Source of the DNA: Agapetus fuscipes
Taxonomy: Eukaryota > Arthropoda > Insecta > Trichoptera > Glossosomatidae
Reading direction: 5' to 3'
Assembly (NCBI GenBank): GCA_951799405.1
Contig: OX637333.1
Coordinates: 12,213,960 to 12,277,959, forward strand
DNA: 64,000 bases
Part shown: in pieces, positions 20,585-30,350 of the stretch
How the letters are laid out: each line of letters begins with the position of its first letter
Position numbering within the stretch: position 1 is the first letter of the stretch
Notes under the pieces: generated by a model
What the model saw: only the letters and a program-made list of their open reading frames with translations
The model's database searches: none
Told to the model about the DNA's origin: nothing
Position numbers and translations under genes: made by a program

Positions 20585-21140
20585 TCATCCATCCATCTTC
20601 TCAACCTCGCACAGTTCAGTCAAATAAGACATGGCTGCGCTGAGAGAGTTAAATACCATAAGGCACATTTTATACTCCACTCTCTCCGGAACACTCAGCC
20701 AGTCAAGACGCTGCAATATAGGAATGACATTATCAGTTTGATGTCCTCCAAAAAAGATTTTTGCTGCTGCATTGAAAACAGCCTGTAACCTAGACAATTG
20801 TACATTCGGGAGGCCAAGCATCAGGCTCTTGCAGTAGTCCAATCTTGAGACCACCACATTCACCAGAGTTCTTGCTGCATCAACAGGTAGGCAGCTGCAA
20901 ATGCGTCTTATCTGCCTCAGATGGAAAAAGCTTGAGCTTACACACCCTGTATTTGCTTTTCCACGGAGAGTGCCCTATCCAGGCGAAAACCTAAGAATTT
21001 TAGAGATTCCTGGAGTCAATGCTCTCGCCCGTAATATGAATTGCCTCTTTATCCAAGAGATGCTATCTTCTCGGCGATGCCACCCACATGAACTCCGTTT
21101 TGTTTGGGTTCATCTTCAGATGGTTTCCACTCATCCCCGT
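20585..21140 (-). pseudogene. L2/CR1-type LINE fragment, second copy
   Basis: The minus-strand ORF 20863-20585 has VVSRLDYCKSLMLGLPN, AAAKIFFGG and LDWLSVPERVEYKMCL. Upstream, in broken frames, is LKMNPNKTEF at about 21120, the RT thumb motif (LNPSKTEF). It has several stops and is older than the 19580 copy. Confidence 0.75.
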
Positions 21141-21301
21141 GCGGCCACAGCTTCAATACACCATACAATTATTTATTATTATAGATTATTATTATTATAT
21201 ATATTATTAATATAGATTGGAAAGATGAATAAGAGGTCGCCCAAGAACTTCATACTTTCAGGATTTGAAGGGGGTCATGGATGAGCTCAAGAAGATGGCA
21301 A
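21141..21301. other. short spacer with possible LINE tail
   Basis: ATT-rich microsatellite near 21170-21210, then a short open stretch (RPRTSYFQDLKGVMDELKKM) interrupted by the MITE at 21302. Possibly a LINE C-terminus; not assigned. Confidence 0.3.
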
Positions 21302-21585
21302 GGGGCCGTCCATAAATTACGTCATCGATTTTGGCCGATTTTCGACCCCCCCCCCTTACAATCATCCTATAGTCATTATCTAATGACCCCCCCCCCCTCT
21401 TGCTGTAATAATGGATGAGCTTAATAATTAATAATGTTATATTACTTACATAATATTTTGTATATTTTGTAGAAATTGGTATCTACAAGAATGCCGTCAC
21501 TTTTGGTACTCGTACATCATTTGCCATCATCCGCAGACCAGACTCCCCCCCCTTTATGCGAATGACATAAAATATGGACAGCCCC
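21302..21585. mobile_element. C-rich MITE copy 2 (284 bp), 3-bp duplication CAA
   Basis: Full-length relative of 6450-6730 with the same ends GGGGCCGTCCATAAATTACG and TATGGACAGCCCC. CAA lies on both sides (21299-21301, 21586-21588), which confirms the element borders independently of copy 1. It ends ~100 bp upstream of the bZIP exon acceptor. Confidence 0.8.
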
Positions 21586-21683
21586 CAACCCGCAGAGACA
21601 TAGCTGGCTCAAGAAGGCACTGCTTTAACAAGATGATGACTGTATAAACAAATAATTATAATGTTCATTGAATTTGGTTTCAG

Positions 21684-21911
21684 GCTGTCAAGCGCAGTCG
21701 CTTCAAGTCCAAGCAGAAGACGGCAGAGACCCAGGACAGGATCAACAAGTTGAAGGACGAGAACACCGAATTGGAGAACAAGGTCAAGAAGCTCACTGCA
21801 GAGAAGAACCTGCTCAAGGAGTTGTTTGTCACGCATGGAGCCTCCACACTTAACCTCAAAGACGTTAATCTGCAAGAGATACTGGCCGAAGATCCTGAAG
21901 ACTCCAGTTAA
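21684..21911 (+). CDS. C/EBP-gamma-like bZIP, last coding exon
   Basis: 75 codons after a clear acceptor (gaatttggtttcag) to TAA. It begins AVKRSRFKSKQK, the end of a bZIP basic region in the C/EBP-gamma style (AVKKSRLKSKQK), then a leucine zipper with Leu at exon residues 23, 30, 37 and 44, and an acidic tail ending EDPEDSS. C/EBP-gamma (Drosophila Irbp18) dimerises with other bZIP proteins such as ATF4 and acts in the nucleus. The upstream exon with the RxxRNN half of the basic region was not found in the window, so the gene is partial here. Codon use is GC-richer than the surrounding repeats, as expected of a host gene. Confidence 0.8.
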   Translation, partial: AVKRSRFKSKQKTAETQDRINKLKDENTELENKVKKLTAEKNLLKELFVTHGASTLNLKDVNLQEILAEDPEDSS

Positions 21912-22149
21912 AAATTAACAATTAGTTGAGTTGCCTGTTTACAAAATCAGCTACCTCCATTTATTGCTATTTCAGACATAACGGATTGTCTTTTGATCAC
22001 TGGACAAACTGTGTGAAAGCTTACATACATCTCCATACACTTCTGGCTGGGGACCCGTTGCGGGATAGGAAAATAAAAAGACAAACTGAGTAGAATGCGA
22101 CTAGTGCTCTTGTAATAGCTGTAACCATCAATATATAAGACACAGGATG
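21912..22149 (+). other. 3' UTR of the bZIP gene with AATAAA
   Basis: AATAAA occurs at about 22070, ~160 nt after the stop, a plausible polyadenylation signal. No other feature is seen. Confidence 0.5.
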
Positions 22150-22680
22150 GGCTAAGACAGCAATGTCTTGATTCACATAAATTGCGGTAGCGCATGCATT
22201 CTGAAAAACTCTAAATTTAGTATATCAGTAACTCTACTACCTTCAACATATTTGTCAATTCATCAAAAATTCATAGAATGTGCCAAGCTGGTCATTTTCT
22301 AAATGTAACAGATACAATCAACAGAAGAACTTCTGTAGATTTTCCAAAATCGTTGAATGCGGAGACAGACGACTTTGGGAACAGACGACTCAGTTCATGG
22401 GACAGTTTTATAGAGAACTATAAGCGAACAAATGGGATATTCAGAGTAATAACAAAAAGAGACAAGGCATGAAAAGAATTATGACTCTGAATAAAAATAA
22501 AGAAGTATGCAAGAAGGGAAAGAAATGGCAGTGGATTAGCGATGTTCGTAGCTGGGGCATTTAATATTGATTTTAATTTTATTTCCAGTTTTTAATAATA
22601 TCTCTGAAATTTTTGTGTTCCTTGACTAATAGTTTGGTATGGGGCTGACCCCCATGCTGTAAAAAAAGTTGGTATTCTTT
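22150..22680 (+). mobile_element. decayed RTE fragment with 3' tail start
   Basis: 22460-22550 encodes KRIMTLNKNKEVCKKGKKW, the decayed C-terminus seen intact at 52341 ([18 protein letters not shown]). 22610-22670 repeats 'gttccttgact...ggctgac', the start of the RTE 3' UTR. The preceding 22150-22310 resembles 39970-40140 (gatgggctaaga...ttttctaaa). Confidence 0.6.
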
Positions 22681-22897
22681 TTGTCCCCCAGTTGTTTATC
22701 TACCATTTTTTTCAAAGATGACCTTTAAATGGAATTGTCTTGAAAAGCACATTCTACGCAATCTGAGCTAAGAAGAAAATGTATAAATGTAAATATATAA
22801 AGAGGGTTGTTTTAAATATTGTTAAAATCAATTTCCATTACTAATTATGACTCAAAAGTACAGTACACATCAGTGGCGAAGGGTGATTTTTTTCAGA

Positions 22898-23170
22898 ATC
22901 TAATCTAATCTAAGTTGCAAAGATATGTAACATTGGGAATTCACATTATATGCATTCTCACAAGCAAACACTTATAAGTTCGCGATCGTGTTTCACATGC
23001 TTCAGGGAAGGTCGGCAAGAATTGCAGGGCGGATGTTCATTTGAGATTGGGTTTTTATCTTGTAAGTGCACATGCGGCATGCATAAGTGGGAGCTTATGC
23101 TTTTGCTTATGGGAATGCATTTAATATGAATCTGAAATGTAATATATCTCTGCAACTTAGATTATAGATT
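22898..23170. repeat. two RTE tails joined head to head
   Basis: 22898-22990 is the 3' tail on the minus strand and 22993-23170 the same tail on the plus strand. Both 3' ends point outward (tctaatctaatctaagttgc on the left, gcaacttagatta on the right). Confidence 0.7.
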
Positions 23171-24984
23171 CTGAAGCTTTCAAAAAACATGTATTCATGT
23201 TTTAATCTAATTTTGTTAAAATAAAGTTAAAGACACCTCCCGACTGCTTCCCTCCGATACCGTAGTTTGTTGGAACAACAGGCAGGGAATTTCGGCAGGA
23301 GTTGTACAGTCAATGTTCATGTGAGGTTTGGTTTACAACATTTATATCACCTACTTTTTTTTAGGCTCTGAAGTTTGAGGCAGGCCACTCGGCCCTGTGC
23401 AGCCCAGAACAACTCTCCCAGTTGTTGAATTTTCTTCTAGGTGTTGCATTGTCTGGTTACTTGCTCCGCAGTCACACTCTGGAGAATCCTTGCTACCCTA
23501 TTTCCACAATTGGTAGTTAGAGCGCCCTTGGTCATTGCAAATTCTATTTGGATGAACCCTATTTTTTTAAGGGAGTTTAGTAGTAGCCCGGAATGCTTTC
23601 ATTGGAGTCTCTGATGTTTTTGTTTCTCATCGGGTGTATGCTGGTCCATCTCTTTCTCAAAGTGTGGGCAGGTCGAAGTTGAAATGTAATGCAAGTTGGT
23701 CAATTCTGTTTCTTTGCAAATGTATTGTAAGTTTTTTTTACTATGATAGGAGATTATTGTGTTATGATACGCCAAATACTTTTATATTTCTGTTAGTATT
23801 ATTTTCTAAGAAACTTGAAAATTGTATAAAAGAATGTCTTTATAGGCCTTAGACCAGTCCAATCAAATTGTAAAGAACTATACTAGAAAAGCGGCAGCAT
23901 TCATTGAGTCCTATAGAATAAAAGCGGTAATCCACCATATTTAAAAAAAAATAGATAGGTATATTAATATATAAATTAGATAAATATATGAAACTTGGAA
24001 AATCATTCTCTGATCATTTTCATTAATTTATCTCATTTATTTTTAATATTAGTTTGCCATCTTTGATTCAATATAATTTATTTACATAAATGAGCCCGTT
24101 TACTGAACATTGACAAAACAAGTTGTGGCATCACATAGCGGGTTGCTACGGAAAAGGCTGACTAAAATTTTAATATTGGTTGCAAAGTTCCTTAGTCTTT
24201 TTCCTAAATCTGTGACGTTTATCCGCTAACTACAACCAAATTTAGAACATTTATTTGGGGTTTATTGAAAAGCATATGTTAAACTTTTGCCTTTGTAAAT
24301 TAAATAAACTGGAGGAGGCCTTAAAGAAAATGGGGTTGTAACATTTTTTTTAGTTTGTAATAAAAAAATTGTATGTTTGTGAAAGGTTAATTTATTTATT
24401 ACATTCACAAGTTCACTGGCACACATTCATTAAAAATTTCTATGACAATTTACCAAGCCTTCTCTTTCTTACAGTCCCTCAATGTTGACAATCCAAGGCC
24501 TGCATAGTAATAGTTGAGGTTCAATCGATCAACACAAGAGAAATATATGGAGCCTTAAAACCGTCAAGTTTTTTTAATACGCTTAAAGGCTTATTAAAAA
24601 GACTACACCCTAAGGCGGAATCTTTTTAAGATGACGTTTTAATATCATCAGTTTCTAAACAATCATCAATGAAAACTATTATAATTTTTCATGGCATGTG
24701 CATTGAATTGGGAAAAAACCATACACCATCTAAATCTTTTTTATTAATTGATGACTTATTTAGTTTATTAGAGACCGATTTATCAACAGCTTGATAAACC
24801 ATGGAGACGGCACAAATTAAACGGTAAAATAAATTGTGCTGTCACCCGACCAGCTTTGAAAAAAAATCGCAAAGAGGAATACTACAATGTACTCGGCGCA
24901 AATTCCATAGACGATGAAATTGTGATGTCACCCGGTCAGCTTTTGAAAAAAAAAACATGAAGAGGACTACCAAGTACATGACGG
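23171..24984. other. intergenic, no gene seen
   Basis: A degenerate RTE-tail piece lies at 23265-23340. A GTTGCTACGG-containing repeat at 24110-24180 recurs elsewhere. A diverged ~95-bp tandem pair, 'gtcacccgaccagcttt' and 'gtcacccggtcagctttt', lies at 24838-24970. 23360-23600 is relatively GC-rich but has stops in all frames. Confidence 0.4.
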
Positions 24985-25235
24985 CTAATCTAATCTAAGT
25001 TGCAAAGATATATGTTACATTGAAGATTCACATTACATGCATTTTCACAGCCAGACATGTACAAGTTCGCGCTTGCACATGCCGCATGTGAACCTACAAC
25101 ATAAAAACCAAATCTCAAATGGACATACATCCTGCAACTCTTGCCGTCCTTCCCTGAAACCGGGGTGACATTGCCAAAAGTGAACCATTTTTGCAGCATG
25201 GGTGGGCAGCCGCATACCAACCTTTAAGTCAAGGA
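24985..25235 (-). mobile_element. RTE 3' tail copy
   Basis: Starts ctaatctaatctaagttgc and runs to cataccaacctttaagtcaa, the complete ~250-bp tail in reverse, ending at the usual 5' truncation point. Confidence 0.8.
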
Positions 25236-26116
25236 ACGCCAATGGTAAAATTCCAAAGAATAAAATTGTGACGCCATACTTCCACTTGCCAAGGAAAAGG
25301 CAAACTAATACTTTGTTATTGGCTCCTAAGGATGTTAGTCACCCCAACCTGGGATGCATCCGCAGGGAAAACATTGTAATTCAGAAATAAATTAAGGTTT
25401 ACATGAGACAATGAAAAATGTTTTTTAAATAAATTAAACCTAAAATCAAAAGGTGCTTATTCTCTCTGGCCTTGATTCATAAGGGCAAGTATCCATAAGC
25501 AATCTATTTGTTTTGAAACTAAATATCAATGTTGATATTTGAGTCGAATGGAACCAAAGAGGGCAATCTAGGTTTTTTTTTTAATGAATTATAAGTTATA
25601 ACCTTACACTATGTTATAAGGCTAACCCCCTTACTGTAAAAAATGCTTAGTTTTTTCCAATGTCACGGAGTTTTTCAAAGAAGGCCAACAAGGGAGTTGC
25701 GTCATTTGAGGTTTGAGTTTTATTTTGCAAGTAAATATGCAGCATGTAAAGAGCAAACATGCATATGTCTGCTTGTGGGCATGCATTAAATTTTAATTTT
25801 AAATGTTAATACATCCTTGCAACTTATCAGACATCAGGAGACATTTATTCTTAAATAAAGAAGCACCAACTTAAAAAGCGATACATCTCTCATTGACATG
25901 GTATACAACTCCGATGAAATGTTGAGAAATCTTTTCTTCTGTCCGATACGGTTTGTAAAATCCATTATTGCGTTCTATGCAAAATGTGTAACATGGAATT
26001 CTAATTTACAATCATAAATTTGAATAGATAAATAAATACATGAAACAGAGATTCCGTGTTTCCATTTACTTACGTCATTTTCAAAAAATAATTCTATATA
26101 ATGCAAATAAAATAAT
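25236..26116. other. spacer with a decayed RTE tail
   Basis: 25255-25330 is another copy of the GTTGCTAGG-type repeat. 25595-25830 is a strongly diverged plus-strand RTE tail (ggctaacccccttactgtaa ... ccttgcaactta). Nothing coding. Confidence 0.5.
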
Positions 26117-26413
26117 GCAACTAAGCTACACATATAGTGTAACTTCATGCCTGCGTTATCCCCTAAGGGGTCGCATGTAGCGATTTGGGACCTATTTATT
26201 TTTACAGGTAAGGGGGCCAGCCTCACACCAACCACTTCCAGTTGAAGTGGGGGTTTCCCAGCTCCCAGGGGGGCTGGTTCTCATTTCTTGTGAAGGCTGA
26301 GTAAACCTTGAGATCGAACCCTTGCTCTCGGCATGGAATGCAAGCATTCTACCAATTGAGCTATCAACCTTTTTACGAGCTTGATCGATGTCGCTACAAA
26401 GTGCCAATTCTCT
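26117..26413 (-). mobile_element. SINE1, tRNA-derived, copy A
   Basis: Minus strand: 5' piece GAGAATTGGCACTTTG, then a tRNA-like head with box A TAGCTCAATTGGTAGAAT and box B GGGTTCGATCTC. The body is CCCCCACTTCAACTGGAAGT and the 3' end GTTACACTATATGTGTAGCT. The middle GGTTGGTGTGAGGCTGG resembles the RTE 3' UTR. Four other copies: 28566, 32034 (fragment), 48418 and 50608. Confidence 0.8.
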
Positions 26414-26615
26414 AGCAAGACCCAGTTGCTGTAAGGCTGGATGGACCTTTGGTGACCGGTCATTGGTAAAGGTTTTATGAATTTTTCAACCCAGCGAAGA
26501 GCAAATTTGAAGATATAAGTAAATGGTATGTTTTTTGTGCTCCGCCGGGAATCGAGCCCACAACCTTCCAATTCAGAGTCCGATGTGTTACCACTGAACT
26601 ACGGACCGGTCATAT
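26414..26615 (-). mobile_element. SINE2, tRNA-derived, joined to SINE1
   Basis: Minus strand head GGTCCGTAGTTCAGTGGTAA (box A) and GGGCTCGATTCCCGG (box B), with CTCTGAA where a tRNA anticodon loop would be. The body runs straight into the 5' end of SINE1. A second copy is at 45125-45305. It lacks a foldable acceptor stem and has an unrelated body, so it is a SINE, not a tRNA gene. Confidence 0.7.
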
Positions 26616-26811
26616 AGACTCTTTGATTCTATGTACATAACTCATTTCATAAACAAAAGCATTGGACGTATGATGAAAATTGCATTCACATAAAAGCACA
26701 TTTAATTTATGGATAGTAACACCTAACCCACATTTAATAATAAAATAGAAGCATTTAAACTAATATTCATCTAAGTAAAATTTCTGTGGACATAGAAGTA
26801 TTTGTTTATAT

Positions 26812-27563
26812 CAGGGGTCTCCAAACTTCCAACCTTGGGGTCATACTGAATAATTAAATAAGCGCCAAGGGTCAAAACTTGCAATGAATGTCGTCAGCAA
26901 GGGCAGGGGATAGGGTGCTCTGAAAAATATAGCTTCTGTGCAGTCTGTTGATCCATTCTAAAACGCCACCTCATGTACTTACAATCTCCAATCACGAGCA
27001 TCACCTTTTTCTGACAGTTATTCATAGTTATGTACATGACCTCATTACCCGTTACTCTTGACAAAAAAGCCTAACTCTGCGTTCGGTAGAAACTGGAGCC
27101 AAAACAAGGATTGAAGAGCCTGTAAGACAGGTGAAAACTGTGTTGCGAGAGCATGTGTTTGCCATTGCTGGTCCTATGACCAGGAACTACCTGCTTCATC
27201 ATGTGAGAGAGATAGGGGACCATGGGACTTTTCAAAATGCATTGAAAACAAGAACATTTCTGCCATAATTTGCGCAAGCATTCTTGGAGTGACTACATTA
27301 CAAATGATGCTCTAAAGAAGTCATCATACCATTATGAGAAACCCATTCTTATTTAGGCCATGGTTCATGAAAAATCTGTTTTTCATACCACACAAAATGT
27401 TTCGAACAGCTTGCTACACCAAAGAACGCAGTCGCTTAAATTTTGTTTTTTATCTGACTTTTCAGAACAACACTTACATCAGTTAGCCATCAGCTATCGT
27501 AGAGTGCATCGATGACATTGGCAGGTCATATTTGATTCGCGGGCCATAGTTTGGATAACCCTG
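26812..27563. mobile_element. hAT-like non-autonomous element (752 bp)
   Basis: Left end CAGGGGTCTCCAAACTTCCA; right end reverse complemented CAGGGTTATCCAAACTATGG. Flanking 8-mers GTTTATAT (26804-26811) and GATTATTT (27564-27571) agree at 6 of 8. The interior has a degenerate open stretch near 27070-27300 that I cannot assign; no hAT transposase motifs are seen. Confidence 0.65.
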
Positions 27564-27571
27564 GATTATTT

Positions 27572-28330
27572 AAATTACAATAGGTATGTGATATAGTAGG
27601 TAAGTTAGCATACTGCAGAAGATTTATTGGAACAGATAACATGTGAGACAACAAATCCATCTGAAAGAAAAACAGTAGACTTGCAGTAATCCAGCCCTTG
27701 TATAATAATGACAAAATTTTAATCTCACAATGGACTTCTCAGCGGGTAAACATCTATGTTACCAGATTCCTTAGCAACCAAAATATTTGTTTACTTTTCC
27801 CTAGCAACTCTGACCTGCGACTTTTTTGTCTATGGAATTAGTGCCGAGTCAATTCAATGAGCCCGAGCCACAGAGTAAGTAAACCTAACGGAGCGATGTC
27901 AAACTCTGTAGGAGAGAGAGTGATGCAACATTATAGCGAAGTTTCAGCAAACACGCGGACGAGTAAGAGGGAGCGGGGCAACCGGTCAAAGTCTGTTTGG
28001 CAAAGATATCTAAGCCAAGCAAACGTACACGCCGTCAGAGATTCTGGGTGATTTATCAAGTTAAAAAAGTGTTGACAAGTGAACTTTTGAAAAATTATTA
28101 CTTAAAAATAAACTGCCGCAATACATCATCCCAAATTAAAAAAAAAATCCAAATTCAAAATGTTTGGACCTCATCAGTTATTGCAACAAGGGCAAGTTTA
28201 AAAAAGCGCAAGTTAAAATAGAAGGAAAGAAAGAAAATGTGTAGTTTAATAGTTGTGAAGAGAACCCGGAAACAAAATAATACATTCCAATGGAATCTGG
28301 CACTTTCATAACATCCCCCGGCTATGTGAC
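27572..28330. other. spacer, no gene supported
   Basis: 27745-27830 is a minus-strand copy of the GTTGCTAGGGAAA-type repeat. Short plus-strand open stretches at 27857-28221 contain Arg/Lys/Ser-rich codons but have no start context or family match. Confidence 0.35.
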
Positions 28331-28560
28331 ATCAACCACAGCTGATAAAAAGAATGGATTCCAGAACACCACTATTCACTAATCCTACTAACACTTTCCT
28401 TAGGCCACACTTTCTGGATAATTTGTTTAAAGCACTGTTTTTGCGTGTAGCACACCTCAAGGGCCCTTGACATAAAATATATGAGGAACGAGAAAGTATG
28501 AAGAGAATAATAGAATATAAATAACAAGGTATGTATATATACAAAAACACATACATACAA
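28331..28560 (+). mobile_element. 3' tail of the RTE-like family seen at 6991-9120
   Basis: 'tagcacacctcaagggccct' and the following ataaaatatatgagga match 8970-9020. ORF sequence is absent, so this is a short 5'-truncated copy. Confidence 0.6.
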
Positions 28561-28565
28561 TAAGC

Positions 28566-28849
28566 AGAACTTCTTGCCTGCGTTATCCCCGAAGGGGTCG
28601 CATGTGGTGCTTCGGGACCTATTTATTTTTACAGGTAAGGGGGCCGGCCTCACACCAACCACTTTCAGTTGAAGTGGGGGTTTCCCAGCTCCCGGGGGGG
28701 CTGGTTCTCATTTCTTGTGAAGGCTGAGTAAACCTTTGAGATCGAACCCTTGCTCTCGGCATGGATTGCAAGCATTCTACCAATTGAGCTATCGACCTTT
28801 TTACGAGCTTGATCGTCGTCGCTACAAAGCGCCAATTCTCATAAAAACA
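28566..28849 (-). mobile_element. SINE1 copy B
   Basis: Matches 26117-26413 through body and tRNA-like head (box A AGCTCAATTGGTAGAATG, box B GGGTTCGATCTC). It lies directly beyond the expected polyadenylation site of the SMAP gene. The 3' tip is slightly shortened. Confidence 0.8.
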
Positions 28850-28868
28850 TAATTGTAAGGATTATGAT

Positions 28869-28874
28869 TTTATT
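28869..28874 (-). terminator. AATAAA polyadenylation signal of the SMAP gene
   Basis: On the minus strand AATAAA within tactcaataaaatcataa, ~410 nt beyond the stop codon at 29283; the first good hexamer downstream. 28875-29282 is the 3' UTR, AT-rich and repeat-free. Confidence 0.6.
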
Positions 28875-29282
28875 GAGTACTTGATGGCGTGGGAAGTTGA
28901 GTTACAGTTGAAGTTCATACTGCGGTACAACTATATTTAAATGAGCAAATTATATTACATTTAAAATAAAAACATTGCCTAACTAGGGTATATTATTATG
29001 CATTATAAGTATCTTTAAAAAATGATTATAGGTAATCAAAATCTTACATTTTTAAATTTCAACATTTGCTAGGTATACAAAAAAAAGTTGACAAATAAGC
29101 AAAATTAGCAATTACATGGACGATTAATGCTTCACTTTCCTGCCTTTTCTATAAATACCAACTTTTCAAAAAGCAAAACCTGTCAATCTCTTTTCTCTAG
29201 GGCCATTTTGAACAGCTGAAAAACTAGCGACTCCTTGTAATATTTTTCTATACCTTTCCTAAAACTATTTTAATTGGATACC

Positions 29283-30350
29283 TCATTGCCAAACACTGTT
29301 GGCGGCCATGTTACTTTGCGTTTTGGCAGGAAACGCACCTGTCAAATTTTGCCCATTGGCAAACATGTTCATAGTGTTCCCAGCGCTTGCATTTCCACTA
29401 AGAGACATTCCTCCAAATTGTTGCTGCAAATTACTGCTAGGCTGTTGAGCATTCTGCTGTCTATTGAAAAACTGCTGAGATCCATTTTGGAATGCTCCAT
29501 TTGTATTCTGGAATCCAGCTCCTGTGAAGCTTTGCTGATTATGTTGAGGCGGAAATGAAGTCGGGAAAGTCGGCTGCTGTGAAGCATTTTGAACATTAAA
29601 CTGACCTTGCGTCGGGAATTGACTGAAAGCATTACTAGCTGGCGCTGCTCCAAACTGATTGAAATTACCCATAAAGTTTGGAGCTTGCTGCGGCACAATA
29701 GTACTCTGTCCGCCATTTTGTAAAAAGCTATTTTGACTTTGTGGGAAGTTTCCAAAACTCTGTGAAAATGCATTGCTCTGCTGGCTGAACCCTGATGGAT
29801 TCTGATTAAACCCACTCAAATTCTGATTGGTTGCGACTTGGTTCTGCCCAAAAGAACTTGGATTTTGCCCAAAGGCATTTTGGTTCTGCCCAAAACCCCC
29901 TGGATTTTGACTGAATCCTGTTTGGTTTTGTGCGAACGCAGTAGGAAACATTCCGTTTAGTGTGGGAGCTGGGGCACCGAATTGTGCAGAGCTTTGTACA
30001 GGCGCTTGGCCATACAATGCTAAAATACTGTCTTTAGTCATTTTAGATTTTTCTTTCTCACTCGGTGCCGGCTGGTTGAAGAAGCTCTCTTCTTCTGTCT
30101 TCAAGTCGAAGGCTTTTGTGTCCTTGGGGTTTTTGTTGGGATCCTGAGACGCAGGTTGGGGAGCTGACAAGAAGCCACTGAAGACATCGTCGGTAGTCTG
30201 TGTTTGGGTTATGAGATCGCTGCTGGATTTGGTAGCTCCGCCCAAGAGATCCACTGAATTTCCTGAGTCCCGTTTGGGAGTTGCCCGACCAGGTTTGGGA
30301 CTGGCAGAAGATTTGGGCTTGGGAAGTGGCTGTGGAATGACTTCAGACTT
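29283..30350 (-). CDS. SMAP exon 5 (stop codon)
   Basis: 355 codons plus TGA, acceptor gttttgcag|AAGTCT. Contains [33 protein letters not shown] (residues ~290-305) and a long low-complexity Gln/Asn/Phe/Gly region with repeated QNPxxFxQN units. It ends ANSVWQ. Confidence 0.92.
   Translation of the reverse strand, partial: KSEVIPQPLPKPKSSASPKPGRATPKRDSGNSVDLLGGATKSSSDLITQTQTTDDVFSGFLSAPQPASQDPNKNPKDTKAFDLKTEEESFFNQPAPSEKEKSKMTKDSILALYGQAPVQSSAQFGAPAPTLNGMFPTAFAQNQTGFSQNPGGFGQNQNAFGQNPSSFGQNQVATNQNLSGFNQNPSGFSQQSNAFSQSFGNFPQSQNSFLQNGGQSTIVPQQAPNFMGNFNQFGAAPASNAFSQFPTQGQFNVQNASQQPTFPTSFPPQHNQQSFTGAGFQNTNGAFQNGSQQFFNRQQNAQQPSSNLQQQFGGMSLSGNASAGNTMNMFANGQNLTGAFPAKTQSNMAANSVWQ

Noticed and set aside
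26340..26370. A functional tRNA gene
   Set aside because: Boxes A and B are present but there is no proper acceptor or anticodon stem, and the same head recurs with a fixed body at several loci: a SINE.
29369..29815. 148-codon minus-strand ORF overlapping SMAP exon 5
   Set aside because: Alternative frame of the Gln/Asn-rich exon; the SMAP frame is fixed by splice phases and homology.
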